From NCBI GenBank assembly GCA_949318235.1, contig OX439131.1:3617964-3681963 (forward strand): a stretch of 64,000 bases of DNA, read 5' to 3'. The stretch is from Ecdyonurus torrentis. Its lineage: Eukaryota; Arthropoda; Insecta; Ephemeroptera; Heptageniidae. Below are positions 12,680 through 25,455 of this stretch, piece after piece. Within the stretch, counting starts at the first letter, position 1. The number at the start of each line of letters is the position of its first letter. The position numbers and the translations under genes are program-made. The notes under the pieces are model-generated. The model worked only from the letters and a program-made list of their open reading frames with translations, made no database searches and was not told the DNA's origin.

Positions 12680-13171
12680 CCTGAAATATAAGTATTATAT
12701 TTAATTACTGAAAAAGAAACTATAATGCATATTTTCAATATTTCTAAAAAGTTAATTATAAGAGGCATTATTTTCTGAGGCAAATTGTGACTATAGCGAT
12801 GAAATGCTTACGCAATGCTTGAGTATAGAGGTATACGCACTGTTATATATATATACAATTTTTTTTAATGAGAGACGATTAATAAAATATTTCTTTATTA
12901 ACCGGCCCATATGCAGAGCCTCTCTGGTCTCAAAAAGGCGGTTTTTAGGAACTATAAATATATATAGCTTATTATAACAACTTATATATAAGTTAATTCT
13001 GATCAAAAGGGGTTTTCTTAAGGATTTGGTTCCTGGGAACTATAGGTCCTTCAAAAAAAAAGAGAGAGAGAGAGTTTTGCACGAAAATCGCAGTCCTCGG
13101 AACTGCTTCGCAAAAAGTGGTTCTGAGCGGATCCAGGAATCAGAACTGGTTCTGGTCCCAGCTATAAAATT

Positions 13172-13172
<1 letters not shown>

Positions 13173-13217
<45 letters not shown>
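13173..13217. repeat. (GA)n microsatellite
   Basis: AGAGAG run of about 45 bp. A shorter GA run lies at 13059-13074. Confidence 0.9.
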
Positions 13218-13219
<2 letters not shown>

Positions 13220-13599
13220 GTGAGATGCGCAGAAGTTGAGAGAAGTCTATGTGGCGGGTACACATGCGAACGATTTAAAAATTTATTTAATTTTCAAGTG
13301 AGTTCTGCTGCGTAGTATTATATATTGATATATTAAAAAAAAAAATTATTTTATAATATGATACTATTAATTTAATTCTTTTCCACTTATTTATTTTATT
13401 CATCAAATTCATCATTTATAATTTTTTTCCTATACACAAATACGAGAAACTACTTACTTCATATATGCAAAAATTTATCTCGTTACGATATGATTTGAGT
13501 GTATATGTGACGATAAACAATTTTGATGTATCGAAATAAAAAATATATGTTTTACACGCATAAACAGAGTATAATAATGATACTTAAATTATTTTATTA

Positions 13600-14605
13600 G
13601 CCTAAAAAACAATGCTAAAATATGCAAATCAGATGAGATAAATGAACAAAAAAAATTAACATCTGGCTTATTTTTTGTTGTTTTTGTTGTTTTATGTTCT
13701 GTGAATTTTTCTGATCCATTTAAGATGCAAAATCACTTTTAATATAATGCTTATTTTCACAAAATCTATTTTGCACTTGTGCACAAAAACGCGTTTTCCG
13801 TGTTTTCTAATTATCGCACTGAAAAATAAACACCATATTTGTAATCAGCATAAAATTTGCTTTCAGAAAATAATTTCCATGTTAAAAAATTATGACGTTA
13901 TGGCAACGCCCCTTTTTAATTAATAATTAATTTCGCAAAAACGATGCGTCGCATCGAAATCTTGTAAGAACAACAAAATACGTAGATTTATAATTTACAC
14001 CATGTGTAACCTTTTCAGATCATTTAAAATAATTTTGGCAAATTTACAGCGTTTTAAAAAACTTTGAAATGAGAAATTTTAAAAATGAAGTAAAACTTTA
14101 TACATTATAACATTAGATTTAAAAATTCTCATTTCAAAGTTTTTTAAAACGCTGTAAATTAGTAAATTTGCCAAAATTATTTTAAATGATCTGAAAAGGT
14201 TACACATGGTGTAAATTATAAACTTACGTATTTTGTTGTTCTTACAAGATTTTGATGCGACGCATCGTTTCTGCGAAATTAATTATTAATTAAAAAGGGG
14301 CGTTGCCTTAACTTCATAATTTTTGACTTGGAAATTATTTTCTGAAAGCAAATTTTATGCTGATTACAAATATGGTGTTTATTTTTCAGTGCGATAATTA
14401 GAAAACACGAAAAACGCGTTTTTGTGCACAAGTGCAAAATAGATTTTGTGAAAATGTGCATTATATATAAAAGTGATTTTGCATCTAAATGGATCAGAAA
14501 AATTCACAGAACATAAAACAACAAAAATAAGCCAGATGTTAATTTTTTTGTTCATTTATCTCATCATCTGATTTGCATATTTTAGCATTGTTTTTTAGGT
14601 TGATC
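13600..14605. mobile_element. 1 kb near-perfect foldback element
   Basis: The arm 13600-14080 is the reverse complement of 14120-14605, with a spacer of only about 40 bp. The ends read CCTAAAAAACAATGCTAAAA and its complement. Arm differences are few (for example GCCTTAACTTCATAATT against AATTATGACGTTATGGC). No clear target duplication. It has no coding content and would form a very long RNA hairpin if transcribed. Confidence 0.8.
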
Positions 14606-14696
14606 GAATAATATAAGGGCTTATGTCGTCGCATGTATTGAATCTAATGCTTTATACTTTAAATACAGTATTATGCTTCACTTATTTTTTTGTGTA

Positions 14697-14698
<2 letters not shown>

Positions 14699-14775
<77 letters not shown>
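14699..14775. repeat. (AT)n microsatellite
   Basis: Uninterrupted TA dinucleotides adjoining the foldback at its left. Confidence 0.95.
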
Positions 14776-14784
<9 letters not shown>

Positions 14785-14989
14785 GTTACATATAATCAAA
14801 AAGGATAATTAATTTTTAATTTTTATATTAATCAGAACGAATTTATTTCCCTTTAATATAATACGGCAGCAAGTATATACAACACTAATTGCTAATTAAA
14901 AGTGTGTACTTTTTTTTTTTTTTTTAATATTTCAATTTTGATAACACAGCTAGGATCGAAGCTAGATTTTCATCATATAGAGCTTCTAC

Positions 14990-15312
14990 ATTTCTGGGTG
15001 TCCGCATTACATCATATTTAATACGCTTGGACGCCAGCATACTGGAGAGATGAATAACATTGCTTAGCATAGAACAAACTTCTCTTTTTAGCTATTTTCT
15101 TTGGGAAATCAGATAATTTTTTGTTATTGTTATTTTTCCCACATACTTGAGATACTGTAATTCAAACTACTAACAACATCATATATAGCTCTGAAAAACT
15201 ATTGCAAAGTAAAGTATTTTGAAACTGCCAAAATAAGTCACATTCCTATGCGGCCGATGTTATTGAGTGATCCAACATGGCCTCGATTTTACATGAATGC
15301 ATATAGACCCTA
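14990..15312 (-). mobile_element. Family D element, copy 1
   Basis: Homologous to 24479-24783 and to the inverted pair inside 31988-35817 (about 32895-33170 and 34670-34945). Shared words: GAATAACATTGCT, TTTCTTTGGGAAATCAG, CACATACTTGAGATACT, GATCCAACATGG and GAATGCATA…GACCCTATA. About 300 bp, non-coding. Strand is arbitrary. Confidence 0.65.
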
Positions 15313-15500
15313 TAGAATAGAGCCTGGCTGGCTAATGCTCTAGATTCTATTAACATTCTCTATTTCACTTTATATACACAAATTATATCATTTAAAAGTT
15401 ACAACCAACTTATCTGATATATATGTTTAGAATACATCCAAATCTGTGTCAAATACTAATTTATATTTCAGGAGGTGAAATATAGTTTGATTTGAGTTTT

Positions 15501-15515
15501 TTTTCTTTCTCTTTC

Positions 15516-15607
<92 letters not shown>

Positions 15608-15620
15608 TTTTTTTTTTTTG
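15501..15620. repeat. (CTTT)n microsatellite
   Basis: A homopyrimidine TTTC array of about 110 bp ending in a poly-T run; a candidate for triplex or H-DNA structure. Confidence 0.95.
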
Positions 15621-15769
15621 AGGTAAAAATATTAAGAAAGGCTTATTTTTTAAAAACTTTTTACAACAAAAAAATTCTCTACACTTGCTTATTATACTGT
15701 TGCTTATATTATGATACTTTGATACTTTTTAATTATATAGTGCATATCAAATAAGGAAAGCCAATTTCT

Positions 15770-15815
15770 CCTACTTTGTATCATGTTATACCCAATAAAG
15801 AATTATTATTATTAA
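15770..15815 (+). repeat. Possible 3' tail of a LINE
   Basis: CCCAATAAAGAATTATTATT resembles the 3' end and trinucleotide tail of several non-LTR retrotransposons. Nothing upstream reads as reverse transcriptase, so at most this is a severely 5'-truncated copy. Confidence 0.25.
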
Positions 15816-15819
15816 GCAT

Positions 15820-17740
15820 TTATTTGTAAAATATATTTTTTAATATACTTTTGTATTTATAAAGCAGTTCGCGGATTTCTTTACTGTTTATAGTGCGGCA
15901 GTAAATACAAAACCAAGTTCACTTTTTTTTAAACATATATTCTAATTTTGCTAGCTCAGAATGTTAAAGATTCAACTTTTATTTTTGAATTATTGTAGTA
16001 TATCATAACAGTAAAAATATATATAGACTGAAACTATAATTTAATTTTCGATCCCTAATCCTATATATTATACTATACTTTTATTCATACTTTATACACC
16101 ACAAATTATATAATATTTAAAGAAACTATACAAGATCTCATAGGATCTGATACTATATTACAGTATATAATGTGTATTATATAATTAACTATTATCATTA
16201 TTATTCTTATGTGTTAAAATTGCTTTCATTTAATTTTTTTATATTTAATTAGACTTAATTTTATTATTTTTATTTAATATACAAATTTTAAGAAAAAATT
16301 AATTACTGTGCGTAACGCACATAACATCGCACTTCTATAAATAATACATTAAAAATCTATAAAAAAAAAGTTGTTTAAAAAAAAATTTAAACGTTACACC
16401 CCATAATTGCCCTCTTGTTCTCACTTCCGCTATATCATCAGTCTCACCGCACCACACGAGGGTGCGGATACCGCGCAAAAATGCTCGTAAACTGCATCGA
16501 CTGCATGATCGCACCACAATTGCAGCTGTTGATGTTTGTCAAAACACCGCCCATATCAACAACTTGCCATAGGGTGGTTGCATTCTTGTATAAAAGTTGA
16601 TGCTATATATTATATTATCACTTATATATCACTAAATTTTAAATAGAGGCCAATTAAATATGGAAAAATTATTAATTATTATTTTTTATTTATTAAACAC
16701 CAAGGTGTACTTATATGGAAATACTTAATATAAATATATACTTAATATAAATGGAGCAGTGTGATGCTCGGTTAAAAGATTGAATTAAATTTTCAAGTAC
16801 AATATACGGAAAAAAAAACTTATTGCAAATTATTATATCCATTTTTTTTTTAAATATAAAATTTGTTACCTTTTATGTTAATTGAACACCGCAGAGGATA
16901 TAATTATTTATAAATAATAAATTTGTAAGTCTATATAAAATTTATGATAATCTTGTAAAATATTTAACTCTAGATAGTGCGGATATTATGGCAAAATTAT
17001 AAATTCAATAGCTCTCATTTTATCCCGACTATATTAAATTTTAGTGTTGTTCTTTAAAAGATATATCCTAAATCCTTGCGGTTTTCTTGCACCATTTTTA
17101 TACATTTGAATATCAATATATATTTAATATTATTTAAACGTCGTTTATATAAAGAGCAGAAAAACAACCAAAGTTTACACAAACAGTATATTATTATTTT
17201 TATTATTTGAAGGCACGTTGTAATTTTTACAACTTTTTTTTTCGATTATTTGAGTGTGCGTTGCTCATGGATGTGCTTCGGCGCCATACTGAAGCATTAA
17301 CATTAATTACTTATAGCTATATAGCGATACGACAAACGTCGTTTTTTTTGCTTTTTTTTTTAAGTCTGTGGAAACTTATATTAATTTAAGTTATTCTATA
17401 TTTAAGTGTATTATATAATTATATATATAATTGATTTTGATTTAAGTCACACCAGCGTACGATGGCAAGAACTTTGCTTTATGCGAGAATGATAAATATA
17501 TATTTTTTTTCGATATGAAAAAAAAAATACATTTATTTATTTAGCTGTGATGTACAAAAATATGTTATATAAATAAAATAGAAAAACTTATTTAGGCTTA
17601 TTTTTTAGATGTATTTCCTCATCATATAATATAAAAAATTATATGTTAATTACAATAATGTCGTTCATATATTACATTATACGATATGAAAAAAAATGTG
17701 GAGTTAGCACACTCGCAAACTTTGGTTGTAAAAGTCTCCC
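15820..17740. other. AT-rich interior of element A with no identified feature
   Basis: No open frame with coding character, no tandem array and no clear element end was found. A less AT-rich island at about 16395-16600 does not read as a gene. A 14-bp inverted pair (ACAACCAAAGTTTAC at about 17167 and CAAACTTTGGTTGT at about 17716) is the only structure noticed. Confidence 0.5.
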
Positions 17741-18204
17741 ATTCAAGTAAATTTATAATTTACTCGATTACGCATCTTATTGCCATCTTTATGCACCAGC
17801 ATGCACTTAAAGTGCAGTCTATTGCACTGCTATCTATGAGCATTAGATAAAACTACGTGCGGACGTTGATGCTTTTATGAGAGTTGGGACATTAATGCTT
17901 TGGGAGAAGATGAAGATGCTTCTGCTGAGGACGATTATACGCACTCCCTTTCTAATTATTGGCATTAAGTATCTCTCATTAATTTTTGAAAGACCTAAAA
18001 TGACATAGACCGACGCTGCAACTTTTCATATGCATGTCCAAATGCATAAGCTGCTGGAGCGTGTCACGTCATTTTGCAACTTTCAAAAATTAATTCAAAA
18101 TACTTTATGAACTCAAACATTAGAAATTCATATATTAATTGATTCACGACAATAATGATATATTATATTATTTTATATTTATATTATTTTACATGACATA
18201 AACC

Positions 18205-19560
18205 TTGACGAAAACGTCTTACGCGAGTTAAAAAAAAAAGGTTGCACACGACAAATTAATTAAGATATTTCCTGTGCAAGATGCATATTTTGGTTGATGA
18301 GAAACCTTGGGCAAGATTTTTTGTTCTTGTACTCAAGATTATATCTTGTATACAAGACGCATTTTCCTCGCGCAATAAAAATTCGTCAAAAAAAAAATAT
18401 ATATTTTTTTTTTTTATCTTGTGCATATATATGTAATCCTAAATAAATTAAAGCAATTTTGAGTAATGTTGCAAGATCTTAATTGAACAAGATTTTGAAT
18501 ATGGTGGTAATGCTAATAATTTTTCATTTTTATTTTATACAATATATATATTTTTTTTATAAGTTCAGAATTTATTTATGATAAAAAAACAATAATAATT
18601 TAACAGTTAAATATATTCTGCTTCAAAACTTCTCCGTTTTAATATTGATACCTAACCTACTAATAATAATGTTGATATCGAAGCCTTTACTTACTTCAAT
18701 TTTCTTACATAAAATTTAAATTAAAATTTAAAATGCTTTAAAAAGTGTTATATTTTATTACAAGACTATGGGATAACTGATTTATCTATTTAACCTTTTT
18801 TTGTTGCTCATATAAATATATATTTTTCATATACATACTTTGATCCAAAAGAATATGTGAAATAACATTACAATTATTTTGAGTAATTAAAAAAAAAAAA
18901 AATCTAACTCTATTCTTCTGTACGTACTATACATTTTTTTTTTTTTTTTTTACAACTTGAGACCAAATTACATATCAAAATTTGTTGCAAGATGAGTCAA
19001 ACATCCAGTCATATTAATCATTTATAGTTTAATCATTTAAGAGTTATAATTATATTTAAAATTATTATTAGTTTAATCTTTTTTTATAACATGTATATAT
19101 CATTATTTTGTTTTAAATAAAATTGCTATTTTTTTTCAATTACTGTGTACACAATTTATTAAAAATATAAGCTGAAAAATATGAGGAACTTTTTACTGAA
19201 ATGTAAAAATTATAAAAAGAAAAAAAAATGCATAGTATACAATATAAAACTCCATGCAATAAGCCTATATAAAAAGTTCAGCAAATGAAAAAATGTCAAA
19301 GTGTAAATAATTTTATTGTGCATGCTGTATGCTCTGCGGATGCTATTGAAGCATAACAATTAAAAGAAAAGTCTTCAATGTAAATTGAAAAAAGTAAAAA
19401 AAAAAAATAATAATAATGATAATAAGAAATGATCAAATACTTCAATCCACCAAAAATATCCTTCAAAATTAAATATTACCGCGTTTGTATTTAGTTGCGC
19501 ATGCGCAAAGCGGTTTTTACGACTCTCGGCAAAAATAAGTTTTCTGCGCCGACCGTCTCG
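18205..19560 (-). repeat. Element A, right inverted arm with intact outer end
   Basis: Reverse complement of 4692-5975, plus about 70 bp of outer terminal sequence (to 19560) shared with 1241-1372. Includes the CTTG/CAAG-rich block at 18240-18490. The arm abuts the outer edge of region B at about 19561-19580, where it interrupts a hairpin half otherwise seen at 29557 and 53118. Confidence 0.78.
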
Positions 19561-19664
19561 TTATAACTATAGCTATTTAACATTTGGAGACATGAACTAT
19601 TTGGAGACTATCATTTTGAACCAGAAAAATTGTCATCACTTTTAATACAACCCTTGCTCACGTA

Positions 19665-19784
19665 CAGCTCTGGCCAAAAGTTCCCGAACGATTTGCATAG
19701 GCAACCCGCAGCCACGCTATGTTATCTTTATGAGAAAACGCAGCAGCCGCCGCTGCCCCGTTCGAAAACTTTTGGCCAGAGCTG
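19665..19784. mobile_element. Tc1/mariner-type MITE, 120 bp, TA target
   Basis: The ends CAGCTCTGGCCAAAAGTT and AACTTTTGGCCAGAGCTG are perfect inverted repeats, flanked by TA at 19663-19664 and 19785-19786. The paralogous region-B arm (about 53041-53052, GTTGTACGTGAGC on the plus strand) has the uninterrupted site with a single TA. This proves insertion after the arm duplicated. Confidence 0.95.
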
Positions 19785-19904
19785 TACAACACATCAAATA
19801 ATGATAATCGCAGGAGTTCCTTAAACTTCATATTTCGCTAACATATTATAATGCATGACGTGTTTTGATCTAGCTACACTCTTAAAAAAAAAATACCCCT
19901 AAAA

Positions 19905-20275
19905 ACTGGGATTACCAGGTATTAAAAATACCATGCCAACCAAGGAAAAACAATACATGTTTTACAAATTTTTGTTTACCAAGAAAAAAAAATATTGGGA
20001 AACCAAGAATTCTTAATACTTGGCAACCAAAATTTTTTGATTCTTGGTTACCAAGAAAAAAATTTATTTGGCAAACACGTTATTCAAATTACTGGTTTCC
20101 AAAAATTTTGTACTTTTGTTACCAAGGATTATAAAATCTTGGTAACCAACGTATAAATTTTTTGGAAACCATGAATATTGAAATTTTTGTTACCAACAAT
20201 TTTTTTCCTTGCTAAAAAAACAAAAATTGAATAAAACAAACTTTTGTAGCCTTGGTAGCGATGATATTCTTAATA
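19905..20275. repeat. Subterminal CTTGGTAACCAAG-type motif array
   Basis: Within about 370 bp of the left end the words ACCAAG/CTTGG recur in both orientations: TTTACCAAG, GAAACCAAG, CTTGGCAACCAA, TTCTTGGTTACCAAG, GTTACCAAGG, ATCTTGGTAACCAA. Many pair into 12-14 bp palindromes. This matches the layout of subterminal transposase/accessory-protein binding sites in CACTA elements; binding is inferred. Only weak traces (ATTCTTGGTCAG near 29240) occur at the other end. Confidence 0.65.
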
Positions 20276-20582
20276 CCTGGCGTAAAAATTCATAATCAGC
20301 TTTCTGAAACAGACATAAAAAAAACCTATAGTGGGTTAAAATTAATAATTATGTATGAATTATTTATTTAAAGTGAAAAAATACTGATGAAAAAAAGTTA
20401 AGGAATAAATGTACACAAATTAAACGATATAATTTTAGCATTTTTTTTTACTATGATTTTTTTATTACAAACAATTTTATAAACATATAATATTAGATAT
20501 TATTAGAAGCATTTAAGTTTATGAAAATTATTTATTAACAGTAAATCAGTTTAAAAATAATCATTTCTACTGAATTAAGCTA

Positions 20583-20588
20583 TTTATT
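20583..20588 (-). terminator. Putative polyadenylation signal of the SAM-like gene
   Basis: AATAAA on the minus strand, 95-100 nt past the stop codon at 20684. In such AT-rich DNA the hexamer may occur by chance. Confidence 0.35.
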
Positions 20589-20683
20589 ATTAATAATTAA
20601 AAAAATATTTATAATGAAATCATACTAAATTTATGAATAGTTACTAAATCTATATTTGTAAAACAGGATTAATGTTCGGGTAA

Positions 20684-23057
<2,374 letters not shown>

Positions 23058-23332
23058 CCTTTAAATAGATATTTACAATAAATAAAGAGTGTAAAAATCC
23101 ATTCAGCTCATTAAAATAAAAGTTATTGAAATATATTTATATTATTGGCGCAGCGTTAAAATTTACTGTAGATAAGGGATTTTAAATAGATGATCATCTA
23201 GTTTTACGAAAGGATAAAAAATTGTGCTTAGTTTTGCTTCAAATATTTATTATTATTTATATAATAAAATGTATGCAGTATCGTATATAGAAGGATTTTT
23301 TTAAAAAAAAAGAATAAGGGAAGATGCCTTCC

Positions 23333-23361
23333 TCTCTCTCTCTTTCTCTCTCTCTCTCGCG

Positions 23362-23411
<50 letters not shown>

Positions 23412-23488
23412 CACACTCTCTACCCCTTCCCCCTCTTCCCACGCGCTCGCTCGATTGCCAGAGCATGAAAGACAAGGAGAGAGGCAGA

Positions 23489-23550
<62 letters not shown>
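23333..23550. repeat. Facing (TC)n and (GA)n tracts
   Basis: Pyrimidine-rich CT repeats (23333-23408) are followed about 75 bp later by purine-rich GA repeats (23486-23549). The two tracts are complementary and can form a long hairpin. They lie about 300-500 bp upstream of the SAM-like start codon. Ser-Leu and Arg-Glu open frames here are artefacts. Confidence 0.85.
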
Positions 23551-23551
<1 letters not shown>

Positions 23552-23640
23552 GTACAATACCGCTGGATAACAAGTCATACGTATTTTTTCTGCCCATACG
23601 ATTAATGCATTAAATAACATACAGAATTTTTATACTGAGA

Positions 23641-23835
23641 GCTTATGTTTACTTCATTTCTGCCGGACGAGTCAACCACGTGATTGTAAAGAGTGGGAAA
23701 TAACTCGCGTCATCTGCCAAGATAAATTGTAATTTATATAAATTTAAAATAACCTTGTCCGATGGCGCGAGTTTACTCCAAGTTTTTACATTTTTTGGTT
23801 TCCCCGTCCGGCGGTAATGGGGTAAACATAACCAA
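23641..23835. mobile_element. Foldback MITE-like element
   Basis: The arms GCTTATGTTTACTTCATTTC, GCCGGACGAG and AACTCGCGTCATC at 23641-23720 are mirrored by GATGGCGCGAGTTTAC and CGTCCGGCGGTAATGGGGT, AAACATAA at 23762-23835. It lies between the two genes of the CACTA-like element and could contain promoter sequence for the SAM-like gene. Confidence 0.55.
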
Positions 23836-24478
23836 TCATTTTTATATGCTAAACTCTAAATAAGCATGTCGCCCAAAAAACGGTCTCGTACATACTCGTA
23901 CATGTCTGTCTCAACCCCAAACCAAAATATGCATTGACCCGCGGTCTCTTGCTTACTCGTGCAAACATCTCAATTTCTCTGTGCGGGCTCATGCTCACTC
24001 ACGCTCGCTCGCTCTCGCGAGACCGTGGAGAAAGAAAGAAACGGGGGCGCAATATGAGAAACGCATAATGATATAACCGTAATATGTTCGAAAATACTTT
24101 ATAATAACTAACGTTGCTTGCTCAAACCTATGGTCATTGCCATTTTTAATTAAGTGCAAGGCTTTTTTTTATTAATTTCATTTGTTCTTTCTTTTACATA
24201 AATTTATTTCTTGCAAATGTAAATATCTAGTTTTTCTTATTTTTACGTTGAAAATAAATTTTTATATTTTTTAATACGATTAAAAATGGCTAATGAAAAA
24301 CAAAAAGTGTTTTTAATAAAAATAATCAAAATACACCACCGTCAAAAAAAAAAAAAGCAGGATGATATTATACAGCTAACACTTTTATTTTATTAAAGAT
24401 TTTATATAAATATAAAAATTCAATCAAGATTTCTTAAAAAGTATATTATGTGCGACACTTAAAATGAATTATGTACTA

Positions 24479-24783
24479 TAGGGTGTATGCGGATGACGTC
24501 ATATTTATTGCGCTTGGAGGCCATACTGGAGTAGTGAATAACATTGCTCAGTATAGGACAAACTTCATTTAAGCCAATTTTCTTTGGGAAATCAGTTAAT
24601 ATTTTGTTATTGTTATCTTTCTCACATACTTGAGATACTAATTCAACATATATTTACAGCATCAATGCTCTCAAAAATATTGCATAGTGCTTTTAAACTG
24701 CAAAATGATTTATTTTCCTATGCCAACCATGTTATTCAGTTATCCAACATGGCGTCTACTTTAACATGAATGCATAGACCCTA
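24479..24783 (+). mobile_element. Family D element, copy 2, TA-flanked
   Basis: The ends TAGGGTGTATGCGG and GAATGCATAGACCCTA form a short inverted repeat, with TA at 24477-24478 and 24784-24785. It is about 300 bp and non-coding. TA targets and the short ends suggest a Tc1/mariner-type MITE. Other copies at 14990, 32895 and 34670. Confidence 0.7.
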
Positions 24784-25020
24784 TACTTATTATCAATCAT
24801 TATTTTCTTGTAATTAATGAAAATACGATAGGAATGAAGGAGAAAAAAATCAAAATAGCCTTGCACTTAAATATATAACAATTACCAAGGTTGCGAGCAT
24901 ATGGAATGGTTGCTACCTGCGGATACCTACCTCGAGATAGGAAATTTAACATCGTCGAAAATATTGCGGTTCTATCATAATGCGATTCCAACATCTTACG
25001 CTACAATCATAATAATACTG

Positions 25021-25032
25021 CCCGAAAGAGAG

Positions 25033-25090
<58 letters not shown>
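25021..25090. repeat. (GA)n microsatellite
   Basis: AG-dinucleotide run between the two genes of the CACTA-like element. Confidence 0.95.
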
Positions 25091-25262
25091 AAGGTGGAGA
25101 CAATGGAGCTTATCAGTACAGCGCAAAGGGAATGTAATTGCCTCCTAAATAAAGTTTATGTTTTTCAAATTAAACACATTTTTGTTGTTGTAGTGTTTTA
25201 GGCCTAATATAAATTATAATATTTTCCTTTCTTACCAATAACCTGCATTCAAGCATACTGGT

Positions 25263-25271
25263 ATGTGTGTT

Positions 25272-25354
<83 letters not shown>

Positions 25355-25395
25355 ATGTGTGGGTGGGTGGGTGGGTGGGTGTGTGGGTGTATATT
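25263..25395. repeat. Compound (TG)n(AT)n(GGGT)n microsatellite
   Basis: A TG block, about 65 bp of TA, then GTGGGTGG-type repeats, located 60 bp beyond the transposase stop codon. Confidence 0.95.
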
Positions 25396-25455
25396 TTACA
25401 TATATATATAATAAATTATACATATATAAAAATGAATTATTGTTAATTTGAAATA

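Larger units (their letters stand above)
10435..13170. repeat. GGTTCC/GAACC motif array, split by a hAT insertion
   Basis: At 10440-10500, 12430-12525 and 13025-13170 short inverted words recur: ACGGTTCCAAGAA, AGAACCGGTTCT, GAACCGGGTTCTTGGAACCG, AACTGGTTCTGGTCCC. Removing the hAT at 10507-12396 and the MITE at 12529-12679 brings the pieces together, so this is one older element relic. No coding content and no family assignment. Confidence 0.45.

Noticed and set aside
23228..23620. Ser-Leu and Arg-Glu repeat frames on both strands
   Set aside because: They are produced by the (TC)n and (GA)n tracts.
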